A stretch of 64,000 bases of DNA, taken from NCBI GenBank assembly GCA_949283695.1, contig CASDTX010000063.1:18300-82299 (forward strand). Reading direction: 5' to 3'. This document shows, in pieces, positions 24,513 through 33,120 of this stretch (the first letter of the stretch is position 1; every line of letters starts with the position of its first letter). The DNA comes from an uncultured Eubacteriales bacterium (lineage in GTDB: Bacteria; Bacillota; Clostridia; Lachnospirales; Lachnospiraceae). A program made the translations under genes and the position numbers. The notes under the pieces are model-generated. The model was given only the letters and a program-made list of their open reading frames with translations. It had not been told where the DNA came from and searched no databases.

Positions 24513-24562
24513 TTGACTGGTATACCAGTTGGTGATAAGATAAAACAAAACTGGTATACCAG
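24513..24562 (+). promoter_or_regulatory. Orphan promoter with two identical GntR/FadR-type palindromes
   Basis: CTGGTATACCAG occurs at 24517-24528 and again at 24551-24562. The first overlaps a TTGACT -35 (24513-24518) and lies in a 17-nt spacer before TAAGAT (24536-24541); the second lies just past the -10. The GT..AC core matches operators of the FCD/FadR branch of GntR regulators, and such a regulator is encoded next. Downstream on this strand only a 12-codon frame (24563-24601) exists before the convergent terminator. Confidence 0.55.
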
Positions 24563-24599
24563 ATGAGCGACGGAAAGATTATAACGCAGATTGATTCGT

Positions 24600-24629
24600 A
24601 AAAAAAGACCGCACCGTTTGCCGGTGCGG
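24600..24629 (-). terminator. Terminator of the gntR-type gene
   Basis: On the minus strand, CCGCACCG-GCAAA-CGGTGCGG (24609-24629) is followed by TCTTTTTTT. It ends transcription of the GntR gene about 20 bp after its stop codon. Confidence 0.85.
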
Positions 24630-24650
24630 CCGCATAAGATTCGATTATTT

Positions 24651-25307
24651 TTAACGGATCAGGCCCAGAGAAATTCTGGTGGGTGAGGAGATATGCTGCT
24701 GCAGCCAGTCATTGATCCGGGCAGTGTCGCCTGCTTCAATGATGTGACAGATATCAACGTGCTCGCTTACGGAACGGCGGATCCGTTCGGATTCCGTGAG
24801 GGTCATTTTGGTCATTGTATGCAGCTGGCGGACATATTTCTGGAAGGCTTCTGTAAACCATGCGTTTTCGATGCCGGCGACAACCAGCTCATGAAACCGG
24901 CAGTCCAGATCAACATAAGAGGATATGTCATCTGAGGATTTCAGATACTGTTCCTGAGCGCTGACGTTTTCTTTAAGCTTTTCCAGGGTTTGAAGGGTCT
25001 GCTGTGAATCTGGGTAACAGGCGTACTGATGAAGGCAGAAACTTTCGATGGCGGTGCGCATCTGATGCATGGAAATAATATCCTTCTTTGTCAGGGAGTG
25101 AATCCGGAATCCGCGCTTCGGCAGCACATCAACGTATTCTTCCTGACTTAATCTCTGAAGTGCGTCTCTTATGGGAGCTCTGGATATATTCAGCTCCTGA
25201 GACAGCTGACGTTCAGAGTAGAGCTTATTTTCATCCAGCTGACCGCTGATAATTATATTTTTAAGATAGTCATAAGCATATTGCTGAAGAGAAGTGGCGT
25301 TTGACAT
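24651..25307 (-). CDS. GntR-family regulator, FCD (FadR) subfamily
   Basis: About 218 residues from ATG 25307 (AAGGAG 6 nt upstream); a longer start at 25361 lacks a ribosome-binding site. The N-terminal winged helix (LYSERQLSQELNISRAPIRD) precedes an all-helical FCD effector domain with the metal-ligand-like pattern D...H...H: DLDCRFHELVVAG, then SEHVDICHIIEAG. FCD regulators usually sense small acids and control sugar-acid or fatty-acid genes. It is divergent from an enolase-superfamily dehydratase gene, its probable target. Two matching palindromes also lie beyond its own terminator at 24517 and 24551. Confidence 0.88.
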   Translation of the reverse strand: MSNATSLQQYAYDYLKNIIISGQLDENKLYSERQLSQELNISRAPIRDALQRLSQEEYVDVLPKRGFRIHSLTKKDIISMHQMRTAIESFCLHQYACYPDSQQTLQTLEKLKENVSAQEQYLKSSDDISSYVDLDCRFHELVVAGIENAWFTEAFQKYVRQLHTMTKMTLTESERIRRSVSEHVDICHIIEAGDTARINDWLQQHISSPTRISLGLIR

Positions 25308-25433
25308 AAGGCATCTCCTTTCTGGGACGATAGGCCCCTTGTACACCGACGCTACCATCATTTTATCAATTTACCCATAATTTGACAAGAAAGAAAGGAT
25401 AAAACGTTCCTGGCCAGGACTTTTTATATCACG

Positions 25434-25512
25434 GTTCACGCGTCTGAAGAAGGCAGGCTGGCTCATGCCTGCATGAGAGGCAGACCGTCCTTTGGCAGAC
25501 GCTTTTGTGAAC
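25434..25512 (+). promoter_or_regulatory. Structured leader upstream of the enolase-superfamily gene
   Basis: GTTCAC-GCGTCTG (25434-25446) pairs with CAGACGC-TTTT-GTGAAC (25496-25512), enclosing a GCAGGC/GCCTGC hairpin. The closing stem ends 31 bp before the start codon. No known riboswitch class is recognised. Confidence 0.4.
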
Positions 25513-25543
25513 TGCAAAATACGAAAGCAAAGGAGCTGATGAC

Positions 25544-26716
25544 ATGAAGATTGTATCTGTAGATGTATTTCTGCTGAACTGCGGCACCGCTGACTGGAGA
25601 CCGGTGGTCTGCCGTGTCAATACCGATGAAGGGATCAGCGGATATGGTGAAGCTTCGGTAGGGTTTGACTCAGGAGCACCGGCCGCCTATGCCATGATCA
25701 AAGACATAGCGCCCATCATCATCGGAATGGACGCCATGGCTCATGAAGCGGTGTGGGATCGGCTGTTCCGGCAGACATTCTGGGCGCAGGCAGGCGGTGT
25801 GATCGTCTTTTCCGCGATCAGCGCCATCGACATGGCCTTGTGGGATATCAAGGGCAAGGCGCTGGGCGTGCCTCTGTACCAGCTGCTGGGCGGGAAACTA
25901 TCAGAGAACCTGCGCTGCTATGCGAGCCAGCTTCAGTTTGGCTGGGGAAGCAATATGGGCAGAGCTGTGACAGATGAGGCGCTTGCGGACGCCTGCCGCA
26001 AAGCCGTGGAGGAAGGGTTCGACGCCCTGAAGATTAACTTTATTACCTTCGATGACGCGGGCGGCCGTGTGGGATTCCTGAGGGGGCCCATTCCGGTTCA
26101 GCACCGGAAAATGATTGAGCGCAGGGCTCAGGCCGTACGCCGGGCTGTGGGGGACCAGGTAGATCTCATTGTGGAAAACCACGCCCGCACGGACGCGGTA
26201 TCTGCGGTGGAGATGAGCAGAGTGCTGGAACCATATGGGATTCTGTTTCTCGAGGAAGCTGCCACGCCGCTCAACCCCGATGTTATGAAGGTGATCCGCA
26301 GCGGCAGCAGGATTCCGCTGGCTGGCGGTGAGCGTATTTTCGGGCGCTGGGGCTTTCTGAAGTTCTTCCAGGATGACACTATTCAGGTCGCCCAGCCGGA
26401 TATCGGCACCTGCGGCGGGATCAGCGAAGCGAAGAAAATCTGCGATATGGCGCACGCATTTGATGTGGGTGTGCAGATCCATGTATGCGGAAGTCCGATT
26501 TCGATTGCCGCATCGCTGCATATGGAAGCATCGATCCCGAATTTTGTAATACACGAGCATCACGTGATCAATCGGTCCCGGATGAATATCGATCTGGGAC
26601 TCTATGACTATGCGCCGGTGAACGGAAGAATCGCCATACCGGATCGGCCCGGACTCGGACAGGAGCTTTCGGAAAAGGCGATGAAAGAAGCACTGGCGTC
26701 CTGTACGGTGAAGTAA
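25544..26716 (+). CDS. Enolase-superfamily (mandelate racemase-like) acid-sugar dehydratase
   Basis: A 390-residue enzyme with the capping domain plus TIM-barrel of the mandelate racemase/muconate lactonising group. The three metal-ligand stretches are VDLIVENHARTDAV, LFLEEAATPL and LAGGERIFGRWG. A late catalytic His lies in VQIHVCGSPIS, and IPNFVIHEHH resembles galactonate/mannonate dehydratases. The expected reaction is Mg-dependent dehydration of a hexonate or hexarate to a 2-keto-3-deoxy acid. The divergent FCD-GntR regulator gene fits acid-sugar control. The downstream neighbours (APC permease and M20 amidohydrolase) are amino-acid-type genes, so an acylated or amino-linked acid substrate cannot be excluded. 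Confidence 0.8.
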   Translation: MKIVSVDVFLLNCGTADWRPVVCRVNTDEGISGYGEASVGFDSGAPAAYAMIKDIAPIIIGMDAMAHEAVWDRLFRQTFWAQAGGVIVFSAISAIDMALWDIKGKALGVPLYQLLGGKLSENLRCYASQLQFGWGSNMGRAVTDEALADACRKAVEEGFDALKINFITFDDAGGRVGFLRGPIPVQHRKMIERRAQAVRRAVGDQVDLIVENHARTDAVSAVEMSRVLEPYGILFLEEAATPLNPDVMKVIRSGSRIPLAGGERIFGRWGFLKFFQDDTIQVAQPDIGTCGGISEAKKICDMAHAFDVGVQIHVCGSPISIAASLHMEASIPNFVIHEHHVINRSRMNIDLGLYDYAPVNGRIAIPDRPGLGQELSEKAMKEALASCTVK

Positions 26717-26788
26717 GGATGGAAAGCAGCGTCGCGTACAATGGACAGCACGCTGTGATGTTATCAGAATAAAAAGGAGGAGAAATCT

Positions 26789-28120
26789 ATGAGCGGTAAT
26801 AACAGTGGTTCCGGCTTAAAGCGTGAGATGGGACTCTTTTCAGCGGTATCAGTTCTGGTTGGATGTGTGATCGGATCGGGAATCTTCACAACTCCCGGCA
26901 AAATCGCGGCGGCAGCAGGATCTTTCGGCCCGAATATGCTTGCCTGGATCCTTGCGGGCGTCTGCGGCATCCTGTGCGCGCTGGTCTATGCTGAGCTGGC
27001 ACCGGATCTGCCGAAGGCAGGCGGTTCCTATGTATATATTGATGAGGCGTTCGGCCACGGTCCGTCGTTTATGTACGGCTGGTCCATGTTCTTCGGGAAC
27101 TTCCCGGCCACGATTGCTATGATGGCGACTGCGTTTGCGAGCAATTTCGGAGTGCTCTTTCCGGGGCTGAATCTGGGCGTGACGGAGCAGAGAATTGTGG
27201 GAACGATCGTGATTATCGTATTATCGCTGGTAAATGTTTTCGGAGTAAAGAGCGGCTCTGCGGTTCAGAATATTTTCGCCGTGGCGAAGATCGGGGTCCT
27301 CTGTATCGTGATTATCGGCGGTATCTTTATGATCCGTCCGGAGAACTTTACGACCATGACGACCGAGTCTGTGGAGTGGGGGAGTGCGTTTACAGCGGCA
27401 GTACCGGCACTGACGGCATTTGGAGGATATTATACCCTCTCCTACATGAGCGGAGAGATCAAGAATCCCCAGAAGACCCTGCCGCTGGCGACGATCATTG
27501 GCATGAGCATCGTAATTGTCATCAATATGCTGCTTACCATCGCGTGTGTGGGCTCTGTCGGCTTCGCGGACCTGGCCGGTTCTGACACTCCGGTGAGTGC
27601 GGCGGCGCAGGTGATTTTCGGCGGCGTAGGCGCAAGTCTGGTTACCTTTGGGGCAATGATATCGATCTTCGGGGCTGTCAACGGAGCTTTGCTGGGGATG
27701 CCTCGTGTAGCTTACAGTATGTCGGAGAATAAGATGATGTTTCCGTTCTTCGGAAAGTCGCATCCCAAATATCGGACCCCTTATGTTGCCATTCTGATCT
27801 ATGCGGTTGTGGCGATCGTGTTTGTGTGGACCGGGAACTTCATGACATTGCTGATGATGGGAACCTTCGTCAGCCGTATGTGGGAAGTCGTGATCTGCCT
27901 TTCTCTGATTGTCCTGCGGAAGAAGCAGCCGGGACTGGAACGCCCGTTCAAGATGTGGGGATACCCAGTTACGACCATACTGGCGGCAGTGATTACATTT
28001 ATCCTTGTCTGCAATGTGGATCCGCAGCAGATCATCAACGGACTGCTTCTGATGCTGACATCTGTACCGGCATATTTCATTTACTGTAAGGTGATGGGAA
28101 AGAAGAAAGAGGAGCAGTGA
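26789..28120 (+). CDS. APC-family amino acid permease
   Basis: A 443-residue protein with about 12 membrane segments. The first helix region contains GCVIGSGIFTTPG, the APC substrate-binding glycine-rich loop, followed by AELAPDLPKAGGSYVYI, as in LAT-type transporters. It would import or exchange amino acids or a related amide-bearing compound. RBS AAGGAGGAG precedes the ATG. It sits 72 bp after the dehydratase gene and 9 bp before the M20 amidohydrolase gene, implying uptake of the hydrolase's substrate. Confidence 0.88.
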   Translation: MSGNNSGSGLKREMGLFSAVSVLVGCVIGSGIFTTPGKIAAAAGSFGPNMLAWILAGVCGILCALVYAELAPDLPKAGGSYVYIDEAFGHGPSFMYGWSMFFGNFPATIAMMATAFASNFGVLFPGLNLGVTEQRIVGTIVIIVLSLVNVFGVKSGSAVQNIFAVAKIGVLCIVIIGGIFMIRPENFTTMTTESVEWGSAFTAAVPALTAFGGYYTLSYMSGEIKNPQKTLPLATIIGMSIVIVINMLLTIACVGSVGFADLAGSDTPVSAAAQVIFGGVGASLVTFGAMISIFGAVNGALLGMPRVAYSMSENKMMFPFFGKSHPKYRTPYVAILIYAVVAIVFVWTGNFMTLLMMGTFVSRMWEVVICLSLIVLRKKQPGLERPFKMWGYPVTTILAAVITFILVCNVDPQQIINGLLLMLTSVPAYFIYCKVMGKKKEEQ

Positions 28121-28129
28121 GGACATATT

Positions 28130-29320
28130 ATGGAAAGAAGGGAATGCTGTATAACACAGGAACTGCTGGATTATGTTGCAGACATCAGGCACAGGATCCA
28201 CCAGGAACCGGAACTCTCTATGCAGGAATATGAGACCACAGAGCTGATCTGCAGGGAGCTGGAGGAGTTCGGCCTGGAAGTGATCCGCTGGCCGGATCTG
28301 ACCGGGGCAGTTGGGGTTCTGAGAGGGGCTGGTCCGGGCCCGGCCATCGCGTTCCGGGCGGATATAGACGCCCTGCCGATCCGCGAAAACAGCGGATCCA
28401 AATGGACTTCCAGAAAGGAAGGCGTGATGCACGCCTGTGCGCATGACGGGCATACAGCGCTTCTGCTGGGATTGGCGAAGTATTATGCGGAGAGAAGAGA
28501 AGAACTGGCCGGAGTGATAAAATTCATCTTCCAGCCGGGAGAGGAGCTTCCGCCGGGCGGCGCTCTGAAAATGATCGAAAAGGGCATATTGGACAACCCT
28601 CCGGTAAAAGCGGTTTTCGGACTGCATCACGCGACAGAAAATAAGACCGGGGATATCGGAGTCCTTGCCGGGCCGTTCCTGGCTGGTTCGGATTCATTCA
28701 CCCTGACCATTCACGTCAAAGGGGGCGGCGGCTCCGCCCCGCATAAAGGCGTGGACGGGATTATGGTGGGCGCAGAAATTGTAACTGCCATTGAAGTTGA
28801 GATGACCAGACAGATCGATCCGCTGAAGCCGGGCCTGGTTTCTTTCGGGACGTTTCATGCGGGAACCGCATTTAATATCCTGGCGGGACAGGTCGTTATC
28901 ACCGGTACAGTACGTTTCTTCGACGACGATACCGGGGAGCGAATTCACAGACTGATCAGAGACGTTTCCCGGTCCATTGCCGAACGTTACGGAGGAACTG
29001 CAGAACTGGACTATCAGCGCGGCTACCCGGGCGTCATCAATGATGAGCGGATGACAGAGCTTGTCCGGCAGGCGGCTGAGAATGTGCTGGGCCCTGAACA
29101 TGTGAAGCGGGCAGAGCCGCTGATGGCCGGAGACGATATGGCATATTTCCTCCGGGAGGTGCCGGGAAGCTACTACTGGTGGGGCATCACCCCGGAGGAG
29201 GGAATGATCGCGCCGGCGCATACGGAGAAGTTTGACTTCGATGAAAATGCCTTTAGCACGGCGCTGAAGGTCAATATTGAGATTGTCAGAATGGCTTTGG
29301 AGCGCCTTGCTGAGGAATGA
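28130..29320 (+). CDS. M20-family amidohydrolase (N-acyl amino acid / peptidase type)
   Basis: A 396-residue cytoplasmic metallohydrolase. Typical blocks: RADIDALPI, MHACAHDGHTALLLG with the metal ligands, FQPGEELPPGG with the catalytic Glu region, and MAGDDMAYFL near the end. Family members cleave N-acyl amino acids, hippurate-like amides or aminobenzoyl-glutamate. Directly coupled to the APC permease gene. Its 3' end overlaps the 3' end of the convergent helicase gene by 35 bp. Confidence 0.88.
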   Translation: MERRECCITQELLDYVADIRHRIHQEPELSMQEYETTELICRELEEFGLEVIRWPDLTGAVGVLRGAGPGPAIAFRADIDALPIRENSGSKWTSRKEGVMHACAHDGHTALLLGLAKYYAERREELAGVIKFIFQPGEELPPGGALKMIEKGILDNPPVKAVFGLHHATENKTGDIGVLAGPFLAGSDSFTLTIHVKGGGGSAPHKGVDGIMVGAEIVTAIEVEMTRQIDPLKPGLVSFGTFHAGTAFNILAGQVVITGTVRFFDDDTGERIHRLIRDVSRSIAERYGGTAELDYQRGYPGVINDERMTELVRQAAENVLGPEHVKRAEPLMAGDDMAYFLREVPGSYYWWGITPEEGMIAPAHTEKFDFDENAFSTALKVNIEIVRMALERLAEE

Positions 29321-32300
29321 GGCGGTGCTTCTGCAGCTCTTTATAAAGGCTGAGAATGCCGTCATCATTTCCGCCATACAGGAAATAATAATCAATCTGC
29401 CCGGGGCCTTCTGTGTACACATAGGTTCCATATAAAGGAACACCGCAGCACAGGACAGTTTCTTCTGCCGCGATCCCCAGGCCATATCCGTATTTGGACA
29501 CGATCAGAGGCATCCGGAGAATCTTTCCGCCGAAACTGATGTAGCGGGCTTTGTTGCTGAGGGGTTCCCGGTCTTGATCCAGGATTCCCTTGGCGGAGAT
29601 CTTTTCCTCTTTGAACCAGTCAAAATAGTTCCATGTCCGGATCTTCTGTCCGTGTTCGATCCGCCGGGGGAGAGCTCTTGACTCAGTCAGGAGCTTTCTT
29701 CCTGTTTGATCCAGGAACCGCATAGCCCCGCTTCTTCTGTCAATCTGTACGATGATCTGCCCGGCAGTAAGTTCTGCCAGAGCTTTTCCTGCCCGCGCGG
29801 TCCATGTGCAGCGATTCTCCGGGCCATAATCCCAGTGCCCGGGAGCGGGAGGCGTGTTTCCGGCGGCAAACTGGACCCGGATGACAGACTCATGCACAGG
29901 GGTCAGACGGAGGACACCGGCATTGCTGAACAGATCAAGGGAGTGCCTGGTACGTTTGATCTCCCGGATGGAGAGATCCGCCGGAGGAGCACTGCCGGCG
30001 GCGTTCCCCTGGCGCAGCAGGCTGCCGTCAGGGATGGAGCCGAAGGGATGGGGCGACGGATTGACCGGAAGAGCTGCCGTTCGCTTTGGCTCAGCTGTTC
30101 TGCGTCCCGCCATCTGAACCCTGGGTTCCGCCGTTCCTGCTATTTGAGACTCAGGCTCCGATGTTCCCGGCAGCTGTTTCTGTTCCCTTTTTGGCGCCGG
30201 TTTGGCGATCAAGTCTGTCAGATCCCCCGTGTGAACCACAGCCAGCTCGTGGAGGGCCCGGGTCGCTGCCACGTAAAGGAGCTTCACATACTCGTCTTGC
30301 GCGGGATAGCTGTCAGACGAAGGACAGTAGAGGAGCACGGCGTCGAATTCAAGCCCTTTCGTATATTCGACCGGAAGTACCATGATCCCTTCTGTGAACC
30401 TGGCGGTCTCGGGATCGGTGTCTGCAAGCGTCAGCTCTCTGCTGAGCGCTTCCTTTACGGCAGAGGCCTCTTCTTCATCCCGGCAGATCACGGCGATGGT
30501 TTCTCGACCCTCTGACTGCCACTGCCGGATCGCTGCAGTTACATGCCGGTTCAGGGATTCCGTATCTTCGCATGCTGTCACACAGACGGGACTGCCGTGG
30601 CGCCTGATCGGGTCTGCCGGATAGACAGGAAAGCTTCCGTGCCGCAGGATCTCAGCAGCGAAGTCTGCGATCTCCACGGTGTTGCGGTAACTTTTCTTCA
30701 GCACGCAGAAGCTCCGTGGGTTTCCGCCCAGGATCAGGGCTTTCAGATCTTCCCAGTCGTTCAGCCCATAGCCGAAATGAATATTCTGTGAGACGTCTCC
30801 CATGACGGTATACGTACAGCCGCGGAGACAGTACGCAAGGGCACCGTACGCCATCATGCCGAAATCCTGGGCTTCGTCTATGATCACATGGCTTGCCTCG
30901 CGGATGCCGTCTGTTTCTTTGATGCGCTTATAAAGGTAGGCAAGCGCGGCCAGGTCGTAGAGATCAAACTCGTGATCCGGAACAGGGAAGTTCAGTCCTT
31001 TCGCTGCCTGTGTCTTCAGGAACTCATCATAGATCTGGTAAATAGATCCTTTCCAGACGTCACTGCCGAAATGCCGCCGGTACTTTTTGCAGAGCTCCTT
31101 TCTCACATCCGGGGGATAGGCGATATCTTTCCCGGTTATTTCGTTTTCCAGCCGGGCCATAAGAGCTGCATTGAGCATGTTGATCTTGCCCTGCATGGAG
31201 ACGAGGGGATGGTCTTCAAGACAGCTGCGGATCGTGGATGCCCGAAGGATCAGGACGCCGTTTTCCAGAACCACTTCTTTCTCAGAGATAGAAGCCCGTT
31301 CCAGATCGCGGCAGAACTGCTCCAAATCATGGAACCACTGATAGCTGCCTTTGATTCGGGCGGCTTCTTCCTTCTTGCTGATATGCCGGATGGAGTGAAG
31401 GTTTGGGTCCCAGTCTTCATACAGCAGGCGTACAAACAGCTGCTCCATCGTCATCTGCGAGATCCCGTATACGTCCAGATCCGGGAGCACACTGGTGATA
31501 TAGTTCAGAAGGATGCGGTTGCTTCCGATAATATAGAAGTCTTCCGGACGGAATTCCTCTTCATAGTTATACAGGATATAAGAGATCCGGTGCATGGCCA
31601 CAGTTGTTTTCCCCGATCCGGCGGCTCCCTGGACGATGAGGTTCATTTTCGGAGATCTTCGGATGACTGCGTTCTGTTCTTTCTGGATTGTGGCGATGAT
31701 CTCTCCGAGTACAGCGCTTTTGTTTCTGGCGAGATATTTGGTCAGAAGTTCGTCATTTGCCACCACATCAGAATCAAAGAAATCGATCAGACGGTCGCCG
31801 GAGATTTCGTAAGTACGTTTCCGCTTCAGATCAATCTCGCAGGAACCTTCATTTTTCACAGTGTAGCTGCAGCGCCCCATTCCATTTTCATAATACACAG
31901 AGGCAATGGGAGCTCTCCAGTCGATGACCACAGGGTCGGATCCGTTTTCGGCAATGCCGACCCGTCCTACATAGTATGATTCTGCATAGGGAATCTTCGG
32001 GTCACGGAAATCAATCCGTCCGAAATAGGGTTTGCTCCGTGCCTTGCGGCAGCGCAGAAGATCCCGCTCATTTTCCCGCAGCTGGGACTGGGTATTGTGG
32101 AAAAGAGAGAGAGCCTCCTTATCCTTGGTTCCGTAAGTTTCCATCAGTTCATGGAGCTCTTCTGCTAACTTTGCACCGTCCTTTTCCGTCTTCTCGAGAT
32201 TGCACTGCGCGATTTTTGTGATCCTGCGAAGCTGCTCTTCCTCGGCTTCGCGGCTAAGCCCCGGGATGGGACGGAAAGATTTCTTCTTCTGTTGGGTCAC

Positions 32301-32324
32301 TGTTGGTTCACCTGCCTTAATCAT
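29286..32324 (-). CDS. helD: HelD-type RNA polymerase-associated helicase fused to a GH31 N-terminal-like domain
   Basis: A 1012-residue protein. Residues 1 to about 705 are a UvrD/HelD-like superfamily 1 helicase: a coiled N-terminal arm, Walker A GAAGSGKTT at about 233-241, Walker B in HVIIDEAQDFG, and the late motifs EYTKGLEFDAVLL and YVAATRALHELAV. HelD frees stalled RNA polymerase. Residues about 706-785 are a Pro/Ala/Glu-rich linker with short imperfect repeats. Residues about 790-1000 look like the galactose-mutarotase-like N-terminal domain of GH31 alpha-glucosidases (VIRVQF, ARYISFGGK-type and IDYYFLYGGNDDGILSLYKEL stretches) with no catalytic barrel after it. One uninterrupted frame spans both parts. 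The helicase call is firm; the GH31-like call is from pattern recognition. Confidence 0.8.
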   Translation of the reverse strand: MIKAGEPTVTQQKKKSFRPIPGLSREAEEEQLRRITKIAQCNLEKTEKDGAKLAEELHELMETYGTKDKEALSLFHNTQSQLRENERDLLRCRKARSKPYFGRIDFRDPKIPYAESYYVGRVGIAENGSDPVVIDWRAPIASVYYENGMGRCSYTVKNEGSCEIDLKRKRTYEISGDRLIDFFDSDVVANDELLTKYLARNKSAVLGEIIATIQKEQNAVIRRSPKMNLIVQGAAGSGKTTVAMHRISYILYNYEEEFRPEDFYIIGSNRILLNYITSVLPDLDVYGISQMTMEQLFVRLLYEDWDPNLHSIRHISKKEEAARIKGSYQWFHDLEQFCRDLERASISEKEVVLENGVLILRASTIRSCLEDHPLVSMQGKINMLNAALMARLENEITGKDIAYPPDVRKELCKKYRRHFGSDVWKGSIYQIYDEFLKTQAAKGLNFPVPDHEFDLYDLAALAYLYKRIKETDGIREASHVIIDEAQDFGMMAYGALAYCLRGCTYTVMGDVSQNIHFGYGLNDWEDLKALILGGNPRSFCVLKKSYRNTVEIADFAAEILRHGSFPVYPADPIRRHGSPVCVTACEDTESLNRHVTAAIRQWQSEGRETIAVICRDEEEASAVKEALSRELTLADTDPETARFTEGIMVLPVEYTKGLEFDAVLLYCPSSDSYPAQDEYVKLLYVAATRALHELAVVHTGDLTDLIAKPAPKREQKQLPGTSEPESQIAGTAEPRVQMAGRRTAEPKRTAALPVNPSPHPFGSIPDGSLLRQGNAAGSAPPADLSIREIKRTRHSLDLFSNAGVLRLTPVHESVIRVQFAAGNTPPAPGHWDYGPENRCTWTARAGKALAELTAGQIIVQIDRRSGAMRFLDQTGRKLLTESRALPRRIEHGQKIRTWNYFDWFKEEKISAKGILDQDREPLSNKARYISFGGKILRMPLIVSKYGYGLGIAAEETVLCCGVPLYGTYVYTEGPGQIDYYFLYGGNDDGILSLYKELQKHRLIPQQGAPKPF

Positions 32325-32477
32325 CTATCTGTCTTTTCCTCTTCGGTCATTTGCTTTTCTCATTATCTTATCATGTTCCTCTAAAAGTAAAAAGTAGAAT
32401 CCGTTTCGTTTTTGGTTCTCAAATTTATTTCAAATATAGAATTGTATATGAAAACTACAATTTTGTTGGCCGCAGTC

Positions 32478-32507
32478 TTGACAATATATTGCAAAAACAA
32501 TTAAAAT
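32478..32507 (+). promoter_or_regulatory. SigmaA-like promoter of small gene
   Basis: TTGACA (32478-32483), an 18-nt spacer and TAAAAT (32502-32507). GGAGG and ATG 32529 follow closely. The rest of the ~200 bp between this site and the helicase gene is A/T-rich and shows nothing else. Confidence 0.6.
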
Positions 32508-32528
32508 ATAAAGCGGAGGAAAATTGAC

Positions 32529-32711
32529 ATGCATGGATATTATAGAAATAATTATACAACAGATATAAAGCTGCAGACAAAAGCAGAGGGCAGAAAGTAC
32601 GACTGGAATTCTTTTTCTGGTGCGTTAAAAAATCGGAAAATCAATTGTTCCTCTGGCAGGGTGATTGGAGATATTAATCCCGAAATGGACAGGATTATGG
32701 GAAGAAACTGA
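32529..32711 (+). CDS. Small hypothetical protein
   Basis: A 60-residue frame, basic and Asn/Lys/Arg-rich (begins MHGYYRNNYTTDIKLQTKAE), with no recognised domain, signal peptide or membrane segment. Its support is contextual: a near-consensus promoter at 32478, a strong GCGGAGG ribosome-binding site about 10 nt before the ATG, and a terminator-like hairpin just after the stop. Base composition is more A/T-rich than the flanking genes. Confidence 0.5.
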   Translation: MHGYYRNNYTTDIKLQTKAEGRKYDWNSFSGALKNRKINCSSGRVIGDINPEMDRIMGRN

Positions 32712-32736
32712 AATTGAAAATTAAAGTAACATATTT

Positions 32737-32766
32737 GAAACCCCTTGACTTATCAGGGGGTTCTTT
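32737..32766 (+). terminator. Hairpin after small gene
   Basis: GAA-CCCC pairs with GGGG-TTC around an 11-12 nt loop, followed by a T-rich stretch. It overlaps the -35 element of the next promoter. Confidence 0.5.
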
Positions 32767-32774
32767 ATTATAAT
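32745..32774 (+). promoter_or_regulatory. Promoter of the ileS T-box leader
   Basis: TTGACT (32745-32750), an 18-nt spacer and a perfect TATAAT (32769-32774) lie immediately upstream of the T-box RNA. Confidence 0.75.
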
Positions 32775-32796
32775 AGCCTTTGTATAATTTCAAAAG

Positions 32797-33054
32797 CAAA
32801 GGCAATAACGGAGACAGTAGATATCCGTCGAACGTTTCAGCGAGCCGGGGACGGTGCAAGCCCGGTATCAGTAGCGGATGATCGAAGATCACTCCCGAGC
32901 TGCAGTCTCTGAAATGGATGCAGAGTAAGGGCTGACGTCGGTTCCCGCGTTAGGGGAACGCATATGAAGGGCAAAGATGCCCGAGTATGTTGTAACAGGT
33001 GGTTGAAACGAGAGTGATGGCTTTCGTCCTTTTACAGGACGGGAGCCTTTTTTT
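32797..33054 (+). promoter_or_regulatory. T-box riboswitch controlling ileS
   Basis: A ~260-nt structured leader. A long stem I closes with GGAGAC/GTCTC-type ends, and AUC at 32888-32890 is a plausible isoleucine specifier. Further hairpins include GTTCCC...GGGAAC and GGGC...GCCC. A T-box-like stretch AGGTGGTTGAAACG lies near 32997-33010. The intrinsic terminator at 33019-33047 (GGCTTTCGTCCT with AGGACGGGAGCC) is followed by seven T. Uncharged tRNA-Ile would stabilise the antiterminator and allow ileS transcription. The T-box motif is diverged from the usual AGGGTGGTACCGCG. Confidence 0.88.
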
Positions 33055-33120
33055 CGGATAGGCAGAAAGCCCCATCTCTCCCGGTTTTGATTCAATGATA
33101 TTATAGAAAGGAAAATCAAG

